DNA from: Candidatus Woesearchaeota archaeon
GTDB lineage: Archaea; Nanobdellota; Nanobdellia; Woesearchaeales; B72-G16
DNA length: 43,671 nt
Direction: 5' to 3'
Assembly: GCA_003650545.1 (NCBI GenBank)
Contig: QMQO01000006.1
Location: 1 to 43,671, forward strand
This document shows positions 17,901 through 24,026 of the stretch, piece after piece. The notes beneath the pieces are model-generated. The model was not told the origin of the DNA and did not search any database. It saw nothing but the letters and a program-made list of their open reading frames with translations. The position numbers were made by a program, and so were the translations under genes. Every line of letters begins with the position of its first letter. Positions within the stretch are counted from its first letter, which is position 1.

Positions 17901-19559
17901 AAAATAATAAGATACTATAGTTTTGATAATGCAAATAACCAAGAAATTATTGAGCAGAACTTTGTCTACATACAAACAGCAGGAGGAGTTGTTAACACTA
18001 CAGAAGCTGTAAATTGTACAATTTATGATTATACAAACATGACTAACAGTGTGTGTAATGATAGTGTAAAACGACGTTCTTTGATAATAAACAGTTTCAA
18101 CTATGATGGAACCTATGTTGAGAATAGTACAGAGATAAATAGCACCCTCAAAAATGTTGATGTGTTCTTGAGTCAGATATTTAATTCAAGTGTTAGCGAC
18201 TCATACTTATACAATATGACGTTGTATTCTGCAAATGTCACAGATAATAAAATAATTAACGGAACTATTGGATATCTAGGTATAAATTATACAAGTGGAT
18301 CTGTAATATCTTTACTATGTGGAGACGGTATTCTTGATTATCCTGTTCTTGGAACATTTGAAACGTGTTCAAGCTGTCCTGCTGATCTCGGACCTTGCCC
18401 TACAACACCAACAGGTGGCGGGGGTGGACCAAGCAGAAGGGGAGGGGGCGCCTTTTATGGTGTTGGATTAGAATGTATACCAATATGGACTTGTGAACCA
18501 TGGGGAGAGTGCGTATTTGGTTTGCAAAATAGAACTTGTAAAGACACTCACAGATGTCGCCCCTCACAAGAAGATCTTATGTCTGGGTTGATGTATATTA
18601 AAGGTATCGATGTTTATAGAACAGAGACGCAAGCGTGTGAATTCATGACTAAAGAGAAAGCAGATCTGGATGTTGTAAACACTAGTAGAGATGTGTTCTT
18701 AGAAAAAGAATATTTCTTGATAACCATAAATGGAGAGGAACATAAAATTGTTGTAAGTAAGGTTTATAAGAAATATGTAGACCTTATAATTTACTCATCA
18801 GAGATGCATTTAAACATAAACATTGGCGAAAGTGTGGATCTTGATTTGGATGAGGATGGAACTAATGACTTGAGAATTATCTTAGAGGATATTGTCGAAG
18901 GTAAAGCAATCATAAGGTTTGAAAAAATAAAAATAGTTTTAGTAGAGGAAAAGCCGACACTGGAAGAGGTTTCGGCTATCTCTGATGTTGAAAAATATAG
19001 CTTGATTTTCTATTTAACAGGAATATTCTATGGGGTTATGTTATTTATTGCTTTATTTGTTATCGTTAATTTGGTGATAAAAGCAGTTTATGTGATTTAC
19101 GAAAAGAGTCAACCCCCAGAATTCAAGTTCACAAAGGCCAAGGAAAAGAGAATGAAGACTCTTAGGGAATACAAATTAGAAAAGAAAGTGAAGACTGTTG
19201 GTAGAATTAAAAAGATGAAAGGTGTTGATGTCACTGTTTTAAAGAAAGTACATGATGGCAAAACACTAAGAATGATGCAGAAGCTGAAGCCAACAGATGA
19301 AGAGATAAAAGATATTAATAAAAAGATCAAGCTTCTAAGTATGGGAAAAGGGATAGAGACAGACAAAGGACTTGAACAGATAGAAGAATTGTTGAAGAAG
19401 ATTAAAATCAAGAGCCAAGAAGAGAAAGAAAAAGAAAATATTGAGAAAAGAGTTAAGCAACTAAAAAGAAAGCAAAAGAAAGGACATAAGTTGGACGAAA
19501 AAGAAAAAAGGGAGCTTATTAGTTTAGAATCCAAAGTCAAAAGAGTCAAAGTAAGATGA
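11928..19559 (+). CDS. Giant multidomain surface protein (2543 aa), tandem paralogue of the preceding gene
   Basis: A typical signal peptide (NLIIVIVLVFCAMIMVNISI) is followed directly by the module that begins at about residue 1030 of the upstream protein. From there the two are colinear: GKYN/YWDTDDD module, tandem-95-like region (LTYTSNG, FRANDSS), repeated INHTENLTYDINC and WYKNDV modules, a second GKLN/PYWD module, a short-repeat stalk, a GGGGG hinge and a TSP1-like CEPWGEC segment. A TM helix lies at about residues 2357-2388, and a Lys/Glu-rich tail of about 150 aa predicted as coiled coil follows. It lacks the upstream beta-helix, the discoidin module and the DGILNQDE Cys motifs. The ATGA overlap with the upstream gene implies coupled translation. 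Sequons and Cys pairs are abundant. The surface role is inferred from architecture. Confidence 0.9.
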   Translation: MNRKVLNLIIVIVLVFCAMIMVNISINVLAFESAGVDTTASLDYIEINPERGKYNVLITVNSSGADGGDVDNVTLMCGNITGVYNLCNSTWGSPERSCNFNSPWVDDALHTIYCVVKNTFNNTSPERNAIFTADNTAPITLGVLNVEGDTDAKFWDTDDDSNTVIQVNLNETGAACRYSSLDINYSSMPPAQSCSVVGSLVSCNVWNLVGGQINETNVSISCIDMYNNEQNSTQNIDVVFGVDWTEPSINTDNDGQIHLPGYVINLSVNDQPPGTIVYAKYCNDTIGTCEPYLPFNDGDSVTFDQRGTWYLKYNASDEAGNYNETKETIIFINQMPAVSAQVYSYQAPHNIVVNITVLENDSSQSVVCSIKHRKNASFDVFSNKTMSLVSGVSTNGTFQAILSHLDGYFIGQALQTYVSCYDGMEFVNSTFNSTIMPNIKPILLVDVPDVYMKEDTPSVDVFDLDNYFNDPDGDMLTYTSNGSHIFSSFDGDNNVTFLSTPQNWYGFEYIQFRANDSSIDSNTSNIVNVTVYSVPDIQLGMYSGTDYDSLAEIFAGDKYVKIANKYSYIYNSSYTTINFSDKINFTRDINISDVFVIKRNYVSANTTAWPEINKSAIITFNQLDEIYTDEIYIIKDGIRCDHTNLCDVIEWNKTTKTVIINVTSFSTYWIANSQTLPNVTTPNITPSPAYANDTLSCITNVTDVEQELVNVSFTWYVNGVYNSTWDTTVTCNTTIKICHTNVPIDSSYLTKFDNFTCSVQAYDGINYSVPKNNSQVISNYIPVFDFVLTDQSINHTENLTYDINCSDPVDFDTLYYYDNTSLFDIDINNGSIVDDPTVFDTGQHSILITCGDNWDNSTNSFNYEVKDVAPVVTNVILNSTDIGNLTTGNLTVYHTYSDYEGDTEQGIWIKWYINASEQTNLENFTVVLEGNTSKHEVWWVRIAVFDGAKWSAFNNSNNVTIRNTAPVFDFSLGKQSLNHTENLTYDINCSDNDGDVIIYYDNTTLFSINASTGLIKDNPTVFETGEYAILIICSDGEVNVTGNFVYEINDSTPYLTNVLINSTDPGNRTNGSLMLNYVFNDFDNDSEIDREVIWYKGDVVQPALENQTVVLSENTTRDDVWVARVKVFDGAKWSDVVNSTSITIENSVLVFSPDLVNQSVYHNTNLVYDINCTDNDGDVKYFDNTSLFDINLDTGLIVDNPSQVETGIYAINITCTSEGDTETVSQVFFYTILNRYPNATNVRLVSDDLLNRTNGTLIASFTYNDADGDAKQDQQIIWYKNDVPQAGLENRTSIENYITTKHENWSFSLRVYDGLYWSNYTNSTTLTIKNSKPTHTYPRITPDPVLFDYNLTCYNQSTNDNDEDSVTNYYMWYVNDTLVWTASNYLIFDNFSIGDNITCQVIPFDGEENGTALNTTVEATNGEPTFSTVLVNPAAGKLNTNITLTTINAIDYEGDDIQLRCGDSPGVRNLCNSTFGQPERSCSFYSPWNDNEIHAIYCVVVDATDVSLEKTVTFIADNLAPIISTSNLSDIAGDSIAPYWDVINDGQTALTFNFSEPLLRCRWSTTDTNYNNISSSHECLIVGNDSICYLGSLAMSVSNIGYYVSCIDIYDNENTQTDNVDVPIFGTDWRAPDTYTDVNESEVYVPAHDVIIIEHDLPTGTNVTTYCCLDQANVCVPNSNCDDGATGQNNITIPVAIRGTNFIRYYSIDGAGNNQSLQSKNVTINSLPVIAAQEYFNYTKNHIFSVIVNASDVNEQTLKCYLQHRLAGEIDYTTKLMSLTSLIASNGTFAVNISMADGYTPGDNIEMYVNCSDGLENSSTALTRNMLPNNAPAVPTLISPVNETITNSSPILFNYSSNDVDTIDNLTYYIIADTNRSPTTVIFVTPNTSYSWTPIENRYYWKIIVSDGFSNTTSDTKTFLLDTSSPVTTDNVSNWYDYVPTVIGLNATDNLAGINYTRYCVTDANSTCDPINNGTYGTEITILCGVNTACQKIIRYYSFDNANNQEIIEQNFVYIQTAGGVVNTTEAVNCTIYDYTNMTNSVCNDSVKRRSLIINSFNYDGTYVENSTEINSTLKNVDVFLSQIFNSSVSDSYLYNMTLYSANVTDNKIINGTIGYLGINYTSGSVISLLCGDGILDYPVLGTFETCSSCPADLGPCPTTPTGGGGGPSRRGGGAFYGVGLECIPIWTCEPWGECVFGLQNRTCKDTHRCRPSQEDLMSGLMYIKGIDVYRTETQACEFMTKEKADLDVVNTSRDVFLEKEYFLITINGEEHKIVVSKVYKKYVDLIIYSSEMHLNINIGESVDLDLDEDGTNDLRIILEDIVEGKAIIRFEKIKIVLVEEKPTLEEVSAISDVEKYSLIFYLTGIFYGVMLFIALFVIVNLVIKAVYVIYEKSQPPEFKFTKAKEKRMKTLREYKLEKKVKTVGRIKKMKGVDVTVLKKVHDGKTLRMMQKLKPTDEEIKDINKKIKLLSMGKGIETDKGLEQIEELLKKIKIKSQEEKEKENIEKRVKQLKRKQKKGHKLDEKEKRELISLESKVKRVKVR

Positions 19560-19600
19560 TAGCAAAATGATTTAAATGGTTAATTATTTCCTTGAGTCAG

Positions 19601-19870
19601 ATGCTTATTGTAAAATTTTTGGGGTTAATGGATTTGTTTTGTGCAGTTACGATTGTGTTGTTGAATTATGGTCTTATAAACAAACTCATTGCTGTTGGAG
19701 CAATTCTATATTTGATTGTAAAAGGTTTTATGTTTAGAAAGGATATCTCAAGTATCTTAGACGTAATAAGCGGATTATATATGTGTTTACTACTTCTAGG
19801 CTTTGGCTCTATTTTAACATTTATTTTTGTGGTGTATCTTGTTGAGAAAGGCATTATTTCTTTGGCATAG
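19601..19870 (+). CDS. Small polytopic membrane protein
   Basis: About 89 aa with three or four hydrophobic helices (KFLGLMDLFCAVTIVLL, KLIAVGAILYLIVKGFMF, VISGLYMCLLLLGFGSIL, FIFVVYLVEKGII). The ORF track begins at a TTG three codons earlier; I prefer the ATG (MLIVKFLG), which sets the start close to the first helix. No Shine-Dalgarno separates the choices. It lies 41 nt after the second giant gene on the same strand, so it may be the last gene of that operon. It contains no catalytic motif. A role in membrane insertion or anchoring of the surface proteins is only guilt by association. Confidence 0.6.
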   Translation: MLIVKFLGLMDLFCAVTIVLLNYGLINKLIAVGAILYLIVKGFMFRKDISSILDVISGLYMCLLLLGFGSILTFIFVVYLVEKGIISLA

Positions 19871-19910
19871 CTTCATATTTCTTTATCTGAACAGAACTAA
19901 TCTATTTTTC

Positions 19911-20657
19911 TTAATCTATTTTTTTATAAAAGAATAAAAACATAAGCATCACAAGCAGGCCTATTGCTACTGATAAGAAGAGTAGTAAAATCAAGGGGGT
20001 ATGTAATAGTAGTAGTATTGAAGCTACAACTATAAAACCAAAAATAAAGAAGTAGGCTAGTTTGTTACCAAAGAAGATATTCATACCATCTGTATATGGT
20101 ATTGGAAGCACACTAAATATGGCAAACCAGATGTTGACAAATATAGCTGTGTTTATTAACGGATTCCCTTGGAACGGTGTTCTTAAAAGATAGAAAATAA
20201 ATGCGAGGGCTAGATTTGAGAGGGGACCTGCTGCAGAGACCATTGAGTGTGCACCTACATTAACACCGTATGGAAAATAACCAAGCCTGTGCTTAGCCAT
20301 TTTAGTTAGAATAATGGCTCCTGGTAAAATTATTAGTAGCTTTGCTTGAGATATTAAAGCTATTACTAAACTAACAAATAAACCAAGATACCAAGCTTTA
20401 AACTCTGCTTTATAGCCTAACTTTAAAGCGTATATTTTTTGTATAGATATGTGAACAACAACTGCTAATGTAACGATGAGAAACATGCTGAGTAAGTTGT
20501 GATACCAGTAAAAACCTAGTTCTTTCGATCCTGTCTTATCATCTATTCCAAAGATAAAACCAAAGATTAGAATGGTTAAGATCAAACCAGTAAATTCTCT
20601 TTTAGAGAAACGAAAATACCTTTTTATTTTGTCATACCAGTTATACAAACCACACAT
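19911..20657 (-). CDS. M50 (site-2 protease)-like membrane protein with a degenerate active site
   Basis: 248 aa with about seven hydrophobic segments. The fold signature matches archaeal M50 proteins: helix with the metal site at about residue 69 followed by a YALKLGYKAEFKAW segment, ILPGAIIL, AAGPLSNL at about 142-149, and VLPIPYTDGMNIFFGNK (the LPxPxxDG aspartate region) at about 183-199. The expected HExxH is replaced by HISIQ, so the catalytic Glu and second zinc His are missing, while the DG motif is kept. I infer a non-proteolytic homologue, comparable in principle to inactive rhomboids. The gene faces the preceding membrane-protein gene (convergent) and its start lies 11 nt after the stop of the TraB-family gene, so the two minus-strand genes are probably co-transcribed. 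Confidence 0.72.
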   Translation of the reverse strand: MCGLYNWYDKIKRYFRFSKREFTGLILTILIFGFIFGIDDKTGSKELGFYWYHNLLSMFLIVTLAVVVHISIQKIYALKLGYKAEFKAWYLGLFVSLVIALISQAKLLIILPGAIILTKMAKHRLGYFPYGVNVGAHSMVSAAGPLSNLALAFIFYLLRTPFQGNPLINTAIFVNIWFAIFSVLPIPYTDGMNIFFGNKLAYFFIFGFIVVASILLLLHTPLILLLFLSVAIGLLVMLMFLFFYKKID

Positions 20658-20667
20658 ATTTTTATGA

Positions 20668-21378
20668 CTAAGTAGTGCTTGTTTTTATATATTTTGTTTT
20701 TACTAATTTGAGAATAGCTTCTTCATGACCTGCACCAACAATAGCTAATATTTTTTTATCTGGGAAATGTTTCATTAGCCCTGTCAGATTTTTAGCCATT
20801 ACTCTGTTTCTATCTACAATCAAACTTTTGTAGATGTTAGGATAACGATATTTCAGGTCTTGAATTAATTTATTTATTGTTGCTTGGCTAGGTACCTTAG
20901 ACAAATCAAGATTTTCCAAACCGTATTTTTTAAGTTGTTTTTTTTTGAAGAATATTCCTTTGAATACATCTGCAATAAAGCGAAAACGTTCTTTCCAAGT
21001 GAAAGTTTTTGAGAATTCTTTCATGGTGACTAATATATCCTGATCAATTAAGGCTAATCTAAGTTGTAGCTTTTGAGCTAACCTTATAGCCTCTTTCATC
21101 TCTTCCCCAGGAAGTACGCCAACTTTGCTTCCTAATTTTTTTTGAATATAAGAACCAATCAAAGTAAATAAATAACCTTTTAGACCAATGTGTTTTATTA
21201 AAGCCAGGTTAGGTCTTGGGCGTTCTTTTGACATTAAAGCTGCAAGACGTTGTTTGTCAAGTTCAAGGGCTATTATCCCCGGCATCTCGGTTAGTATTAA
21301 ATGTCTTACTTCCTTATAAGACTGTCTAGCTATATGAGATGTACCGATTATAATCAAATTTTTATATCTTAATACCAT
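20668..21378 (-). CDS. TraB/PrgY-family protein
   Basis: 236 aa with the family motifs GTSHIARQS near the N-terminus (residues 12-20), IIALELDKQRLAAL at about 35-48, VGVLPGEEM mid-protein and the C-terminal GAGHEEAI. TraB-domain proteins resemble EreA/ChaN and Tiki hydrolases and are proposed metal-dependent peptidases; the exact reaction in archaea is not established. Many archaeal TraB proteins carry a C-terminal membrane domain, which is absent here, so this is the stand-alone soluble domain. A TATA box about 28 nt before the ATG supports this start and a leaderless transcript. The M50-like gene follows directly. Confidence 0.75.
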   Translation of the reverse strand: MVLRYKNLIIIGTSHIARQSYKEVRHLILTEMPGIIALELDKQRLAALMSKERPRPNLALIKHIGLKGYLFTLIGSYIQKKLGSKVGVLPGEEMKEAIRLAQKLQLRLALIDQDILVTMKEFSKTFTWKERFRFIADVFKGIFFKKKQLKKYGLENLDLSKVPSQATINKLIQDLKYRYPNIYKSLIVDRNRVMAKNLTGLMKHFPDKKILAIVGAGHEEAILKLVKTKYIKTSTT

Positions 21379-21399
21379 ATTTGCAAGATTGTAAGCAAT

Positions 21400-21427
21400 T
21401 TATTTAAATATTACTTATTTAAATATT
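21400..21427 (-). promoter_or_regulatory. Two tandem 13-bp TATA-like repeats upstream of the TraB-family gene
   Basis: TTATTTAAATATT occurs exactly twice, 15 bp apart (21400-21412 and 21415-21427). The proximal copy is centred about 28 nt before the TraB-family ATG, normal TATA spacing. The distal copy could be a second promoter or a regulator site. Confidence 0.5.
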
Positions 21428-21468
21428 GCTGGTTTTATTGCCATTCTGTAGTACTGGCGAATAGAAAA

Positions 21469-21478
21469 GTATTTAAAG
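21469..21478 (+). promoter_or_regulatory. TATA box of the PRC-barrel gene
   Basis: GTATTTAAAG lies about 70 nt before the GTG start, predicting a leader of about 40 nt that carries the GGAGG ribosome-binding site at 21531-21535. Confidence 0.45.
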
Positions 21479-21542
21479 TTCTTGCTTTTAATTGTTGTTT
21501 AATTGTTGATATCAGTAAGATATATGCAAAGGAGGGATAATC

Positions 21543-21812
21543 GTGTTAAAGATGAAAAAAATTTCTGAAACTTATGATATGAAAGTTTTTACAGATTCTG
21601 GTGAATATTTCGGCGATATTGAAGAGAGTATACTAACTCAGAATAAGATCTTTGGTTGGCGTGTGAAAGCAACAAAAAATTCTTTCCTAAACAAGGTTCT
21701 TGGTAGTGCAAAAGGCGTTATAGTGCCTCATCAGCTAGTCAAATCAATCGGAGATATAATGATAATAAGCAGGGCTGCTGTTCCAAGTTATTCGGGAGAA
21801 GAGGAGAAGTAA
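21543..21812 (+). CDS. PRC-barrel domain protein
   Basis: An 89-aa protein matching a PRC-barrel beta fold: YDMKVFTDSGEYFGDIEES opens the barrel, and VKATKNSFLNKVLGSAKGVIVPHQLVKSIGDIMIIS closes it, with the usual IPxxxVxxIGDxIII ending (here VPHQLVKSIGDIMII). PRC-barrel proteins occur in RNA processing (RimM), photosynthetic reaction centres and archaeal cell division (CdpB-type proteins), so the specific role is open. GGAGG at 21531-21535 sits 7 nt before the GTG, which favours GTG 21543 over the ATG three codons later. It precedes the PHP gene by 33 nt on the same strand. Confidence 0.75.
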   Translation: MLKMKKISETYDMKVFTDSGEYFGDIEESILTQNKIFGWRVKATKNSFLNKVLGSAKGVIVPHQLVKSIGDIMIISRAAVPSYSGEEEK

Positions 21813-21845
21813 CCTTTCCTAATTCTTTTTGATTTTATAAACACA

Positions 21846-22490
21846 ATGAGATACGACTTACACATCCACACAAAGTATTCGCGTTGTTCAGCATTACAAC
21901 CAGCGAGAATTCTTAAAATCGCAAAAAAGAAAAAGCTTGATGGAATTGCAATAACAGATCACAATACAGTTAGAGGAGCGTTAGCAGTAAATAAACTTAA
22001 TAAGGACCCTGATTTTGAGGTTGTGGTTGGGAGCGAAATGAAATCAGAGTATGGAGATGTTCTTATTTATTATCAAAATGAAGAGATCAAAACCCGCAAT
22101 TTTTTAGAATTGATTGATGCTGTAAAGCAGCAAGGTGCGATGTTGGCTGTTGCACACCCGTTTAGAATTGTACCTTGGCTGAAGTTTAAACTGCCGTTAA
22201 AAAATTTGGTTGGTAAGGTTGATGCTGTTGAAACTTTTAATTCTAGGAATGCTTTCTGGTCAAATACGATTGCAACTAAAGAAGCCAAAAAATATGGTTT
22301 TGCAGGTGTTGGTGGTTCTGACGCACACTGGCCTTTTGATATTGGGAATGGTTATACAATATTCAGAGATAACTTAATAAAAGCTATTAAGACAAAACAA
22401 ACTGAAGTTGGAGGCACAACATATATGGTTGGGTTAAGTGCAATTCTTAGCACGGTTCAATCTAGAATAATCTATCCTATTTTTTCTTGA
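21846..22490 (+). CDS. PHP-domain metal-dependent phosphoesterase
   Basis: 214 aa with the PHP metal-site motifs in order: YDLHIHTKYSRCS (motif I), AITDHNTVRGA (II), GSEMKSEYGDVL, AVAHPFR (III) and GGSDAHWPFDIGNG (IV). All expected His/Asp/Glu ligands appear present, so it is probably an active tri-metal phosphoesterase. Related stand-alone PHP proteins hydrolyse small phosphoesters such as nucleoside 3',5'-bisphosphates, but the substrate cannot be read from sequence. The 3' end overlaps the convergent pgsA gene by 14 bp. TTTATAAACACAATG places a TATA-like run too close to be the promoter, so it is probably co-transcribed with the PRC-barrel gene. Confidence 0.78.
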   Translation: MRYDLHIHTKYSRCSALQPARILKIAKKKKLDGIAITDHNTVRGALAVNKLNKDPDFEVVVGSEMKSEYGDVLIYYQNEEIKTRNFLELIDAVKQQGAMLAVAHPFRIVPWLKFKLPLKNLVGKVDAVETFNSRNAFWSNTIATKEAKKYGFAGVGGSDAHWPFDIGNGYTIFRDNLIKAIKTKQTEVGGTTYMVGLSAILSTVQSRIIYPIFS

Positions 22491-23031
22491 TTTTTTTCTT
22501 AAGAATTTGTTTGATCTCTTTATCAATTTTAATTATATACTCGATACATGTATATGATGTATAAATTGTGACAACTAGTAATGCCCAGTACGCGGCCGGG
22601 AAACTTAATAGAATGTAGATTATAACAAGTGTTTGTAATATCATTTTAATCTTGCCAGAGGTTTTGGCCTGGACAACCACGCCATATGAAGCAGCAACCA
22701 TTCTAAAACCGCTGACCAAAAATTCCCTTGCCAAGATTATGAAAACCATCCAGTAGAATGAAGGTTGCAAAGTTATTATATATAAAAAGGCTAAGGTTAT
22801 TAGTAATTTGTCTGCAATTTGGTCAAATACCTTCCCAAAAGCAGTTACTTTTTTGGTTTTTCTCGCGACATAGCCATCTAATATGTCAGTAACGGAAATT
22901 GCAATAAAAACAATTGTCAGAATATAATTCTTATTAGGAAAACTCAATAACATCAAAACCAGTAAGCCAAAAATCATAAATATTCTTGCAACAGTTATTT
23001 TATTAGCTGTATTCATTTGCTTTCTTCTCAA
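22477..23031 (-). CDS. pgsA: CDP-alcohol phosphatidyltransferase, PgsA-like
   Basis: 184 aa with four or more TM helices and the complete CDP-alcohol phosphotransferase signature D49-ILD-G53-YVAR-x8-G66-x3-D70-x3-D74. Bacterial PgsA makes phosphatidylglycerol phosphate from CDP-diacylglycerol and glycerol 3-phosphate. Length, the N-terminal NKITVARIFM and the early position of the motif resemble bacterial PgsA rather than archaeal archaetidyl-transferases, so transfer from bacteria is likely; the actual lipid substrate is uncertain. The ORF track start MRRKQ overlaps the upstream gene; MNTANKIT (start 23016) is an equally good start. It overlaps the 150-aa gene in either case, suggesting coupled translation. 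Confidence 0.8.
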   Translation of the reverse strand: MRRKQMNTANKITVARIFMIFGLLVLMLLSFPNKNYILTIVFIAISVTDILDGYVARKTKKVTAFGKVFDQIADKLLITLAFLYIITLQPSFYWMVFIILAREFLVSGFRMVAASYGVVVQAKTSGKIKMILQTLVIIYILLSFPAAYWALLVVTIYTSYTCIEYIIKIDKEIKQILKKKIKKK

Positions 23032-23455
23032 ACTCCTCTAATGAAATTTTTTCAACCGAGCTTTGCAATGTGCTAAGACCATGTTTAAATCGATCTGTGA
23101 CTATATAGTGGGTTGCTGGAAATAACGCCCAGTGTTTACCTGTTTCTGAAAATGGATTGATAAAATATATTGAGAAATTTCTATAAGATATTAAAGTTTT
23201 CCATAATTTGATAACTTTTTTGAGATTCTCGCTGTTGTTGACACAAACGAGGGACAAATCGCGGTTGTTTTCTAACTCTTCTATGAGTTTTTTAGGGATG
23301 ATGTCTAGTTGTATTAGATATTTGGTTTTTCTTTCATTAAAAATAATTGTAAAAGAATCACTTTCTTCTTTAATATCTTTTATCTTCTTAAATAAGACAT
23401 CTTTGTTTTTCAAATAATCTATTAAATATTTTTTTGCTAATTCAATTGTATTCAT
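23003..23455 (-). CDS. Uncharacterised 150-aa soluble protein
   Basis: I do not recognise this protein. It is soluble, alternating charged helices with a central hydrophobic strand pair (DLSLVCVNNSENLKKVIKLW, NFSIYFINPF), followed by a Trp/Pro-containing segment (GKHWALFPATHYIVTDRF) and a closing helix. The alpha/beta pattern and a strand ending in CVNN recall small Rossmann- or restriction-endonuclease-like folds, but no catalytic motif is clear. Its 3' end overlaps pgsA, so the two probably form one transcription unit. The upstream gap of 124 nt to the divergent 148-aa gene holds the promoters. Confidence 0.6.
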   Translation of the reverse strand: MNTIELAKKYLIDYLKNKDVLFKKIKDIKEESDSFTIIFNERKTKYLIQLDIIPKKLIEELENNRDLSLVCVNNSENLKKVIKLWKTLISYRNFSIYFINPFSETGKHWALFPATHYIVTDRFKHGLSTLQSSVEKISLEEFEKKANEYS

Positions 23456-23528
23456 CTAACTTAAGTAAACATTGAGTTATTTAAAATTTTTTGTTGGGTT
23501 TAAGGGGGATTAATTATTCACCACAAAG

Positions 23529-23538
23529 TTTATAAAAA
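23529..23538 (+). promoter_or_regulatory. TATA box of the 148-aa/minD/membrane-protein operon
   Basis: TTTATAAAAA is centred about 46 nt before the ATG at 23580, predicting a leader of about 20 nt. Confidence 0.45.
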
Positions 23539-23579
23539 CAAATAAACTTAACAATTTAATAACGTAAAAAAGATTTTAA

Positions 23580-24026
23580 ATGGAAAAAGAATACCTAGAA
23601 AAAGCAAAAGAGGAACTTAAGAGGGTTGATCATCTAATTTTTGTCAGTCTTAAGTATACAAGAACAGTAGATGTAATAAGGAACATCATTCAAAGGATGA
23701 TTGCTAGTTTTGATTTTCTTGTTGAAGGGTTATGTGTTGAGCTAAAGGAGAGTAAGAAGATTGAGTCTGTTCCACAAGCGCCAGGGATGAGATGTAACAT
23801 AATTAAAGAGTATATAAAAGATGAGAGAATACTAGAGTTTGTTGATTTTTACTTGTATTTAAGAAAGCTTATTCTTAGCAAGTTTGATAGGCAACAAGAA
23901 TTTAGAAGGCATGTTACAATGATGACTTTTGTAAATGGAGAACAAATTAAGATTGATATCGACGCTGTAACAGAGTACTATAAAAAAGCAAAGAGTTATG
24001 TTGAATATATTGAAGGTGAAAAATGA
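23580..24026 (+). CDS. Uncharacterised helical protein translationally coupled to MinD
   Basis: 148 aa, predicted nearly all helical and soluble: an N-terminal charged helix (EKAKEELKRVDHLIFVSLKYTRTVDVI), a central helix with Met/Phe face, a short loop (SVPQAPGMRC), then two helices with FVDFYLYLRKL and YYKKAKSYVEYIE. It has no Cys ligands, TM segment or signal. The stop overlaps the minD start by ATGA, so stoichiometric production with the ATPase is likely. I infer a partner or adaptor of the MinD/ParA ATPase; the sequence alone shows no function. Confidence 0.68.
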   Translation: MEKEYLEKAKEELKRVDHLIFVSLKYTRTVDVIRNIIQRMIASFDFLVEGLCVELKESKKIESVPQAPGMRCNIIKEYIKDERILEFVDFYLYLRKLILSKFDRQQEFRRHVTMMTFVNGEQIKIDIDAVTEYYKKAKSYVEYIEGEK

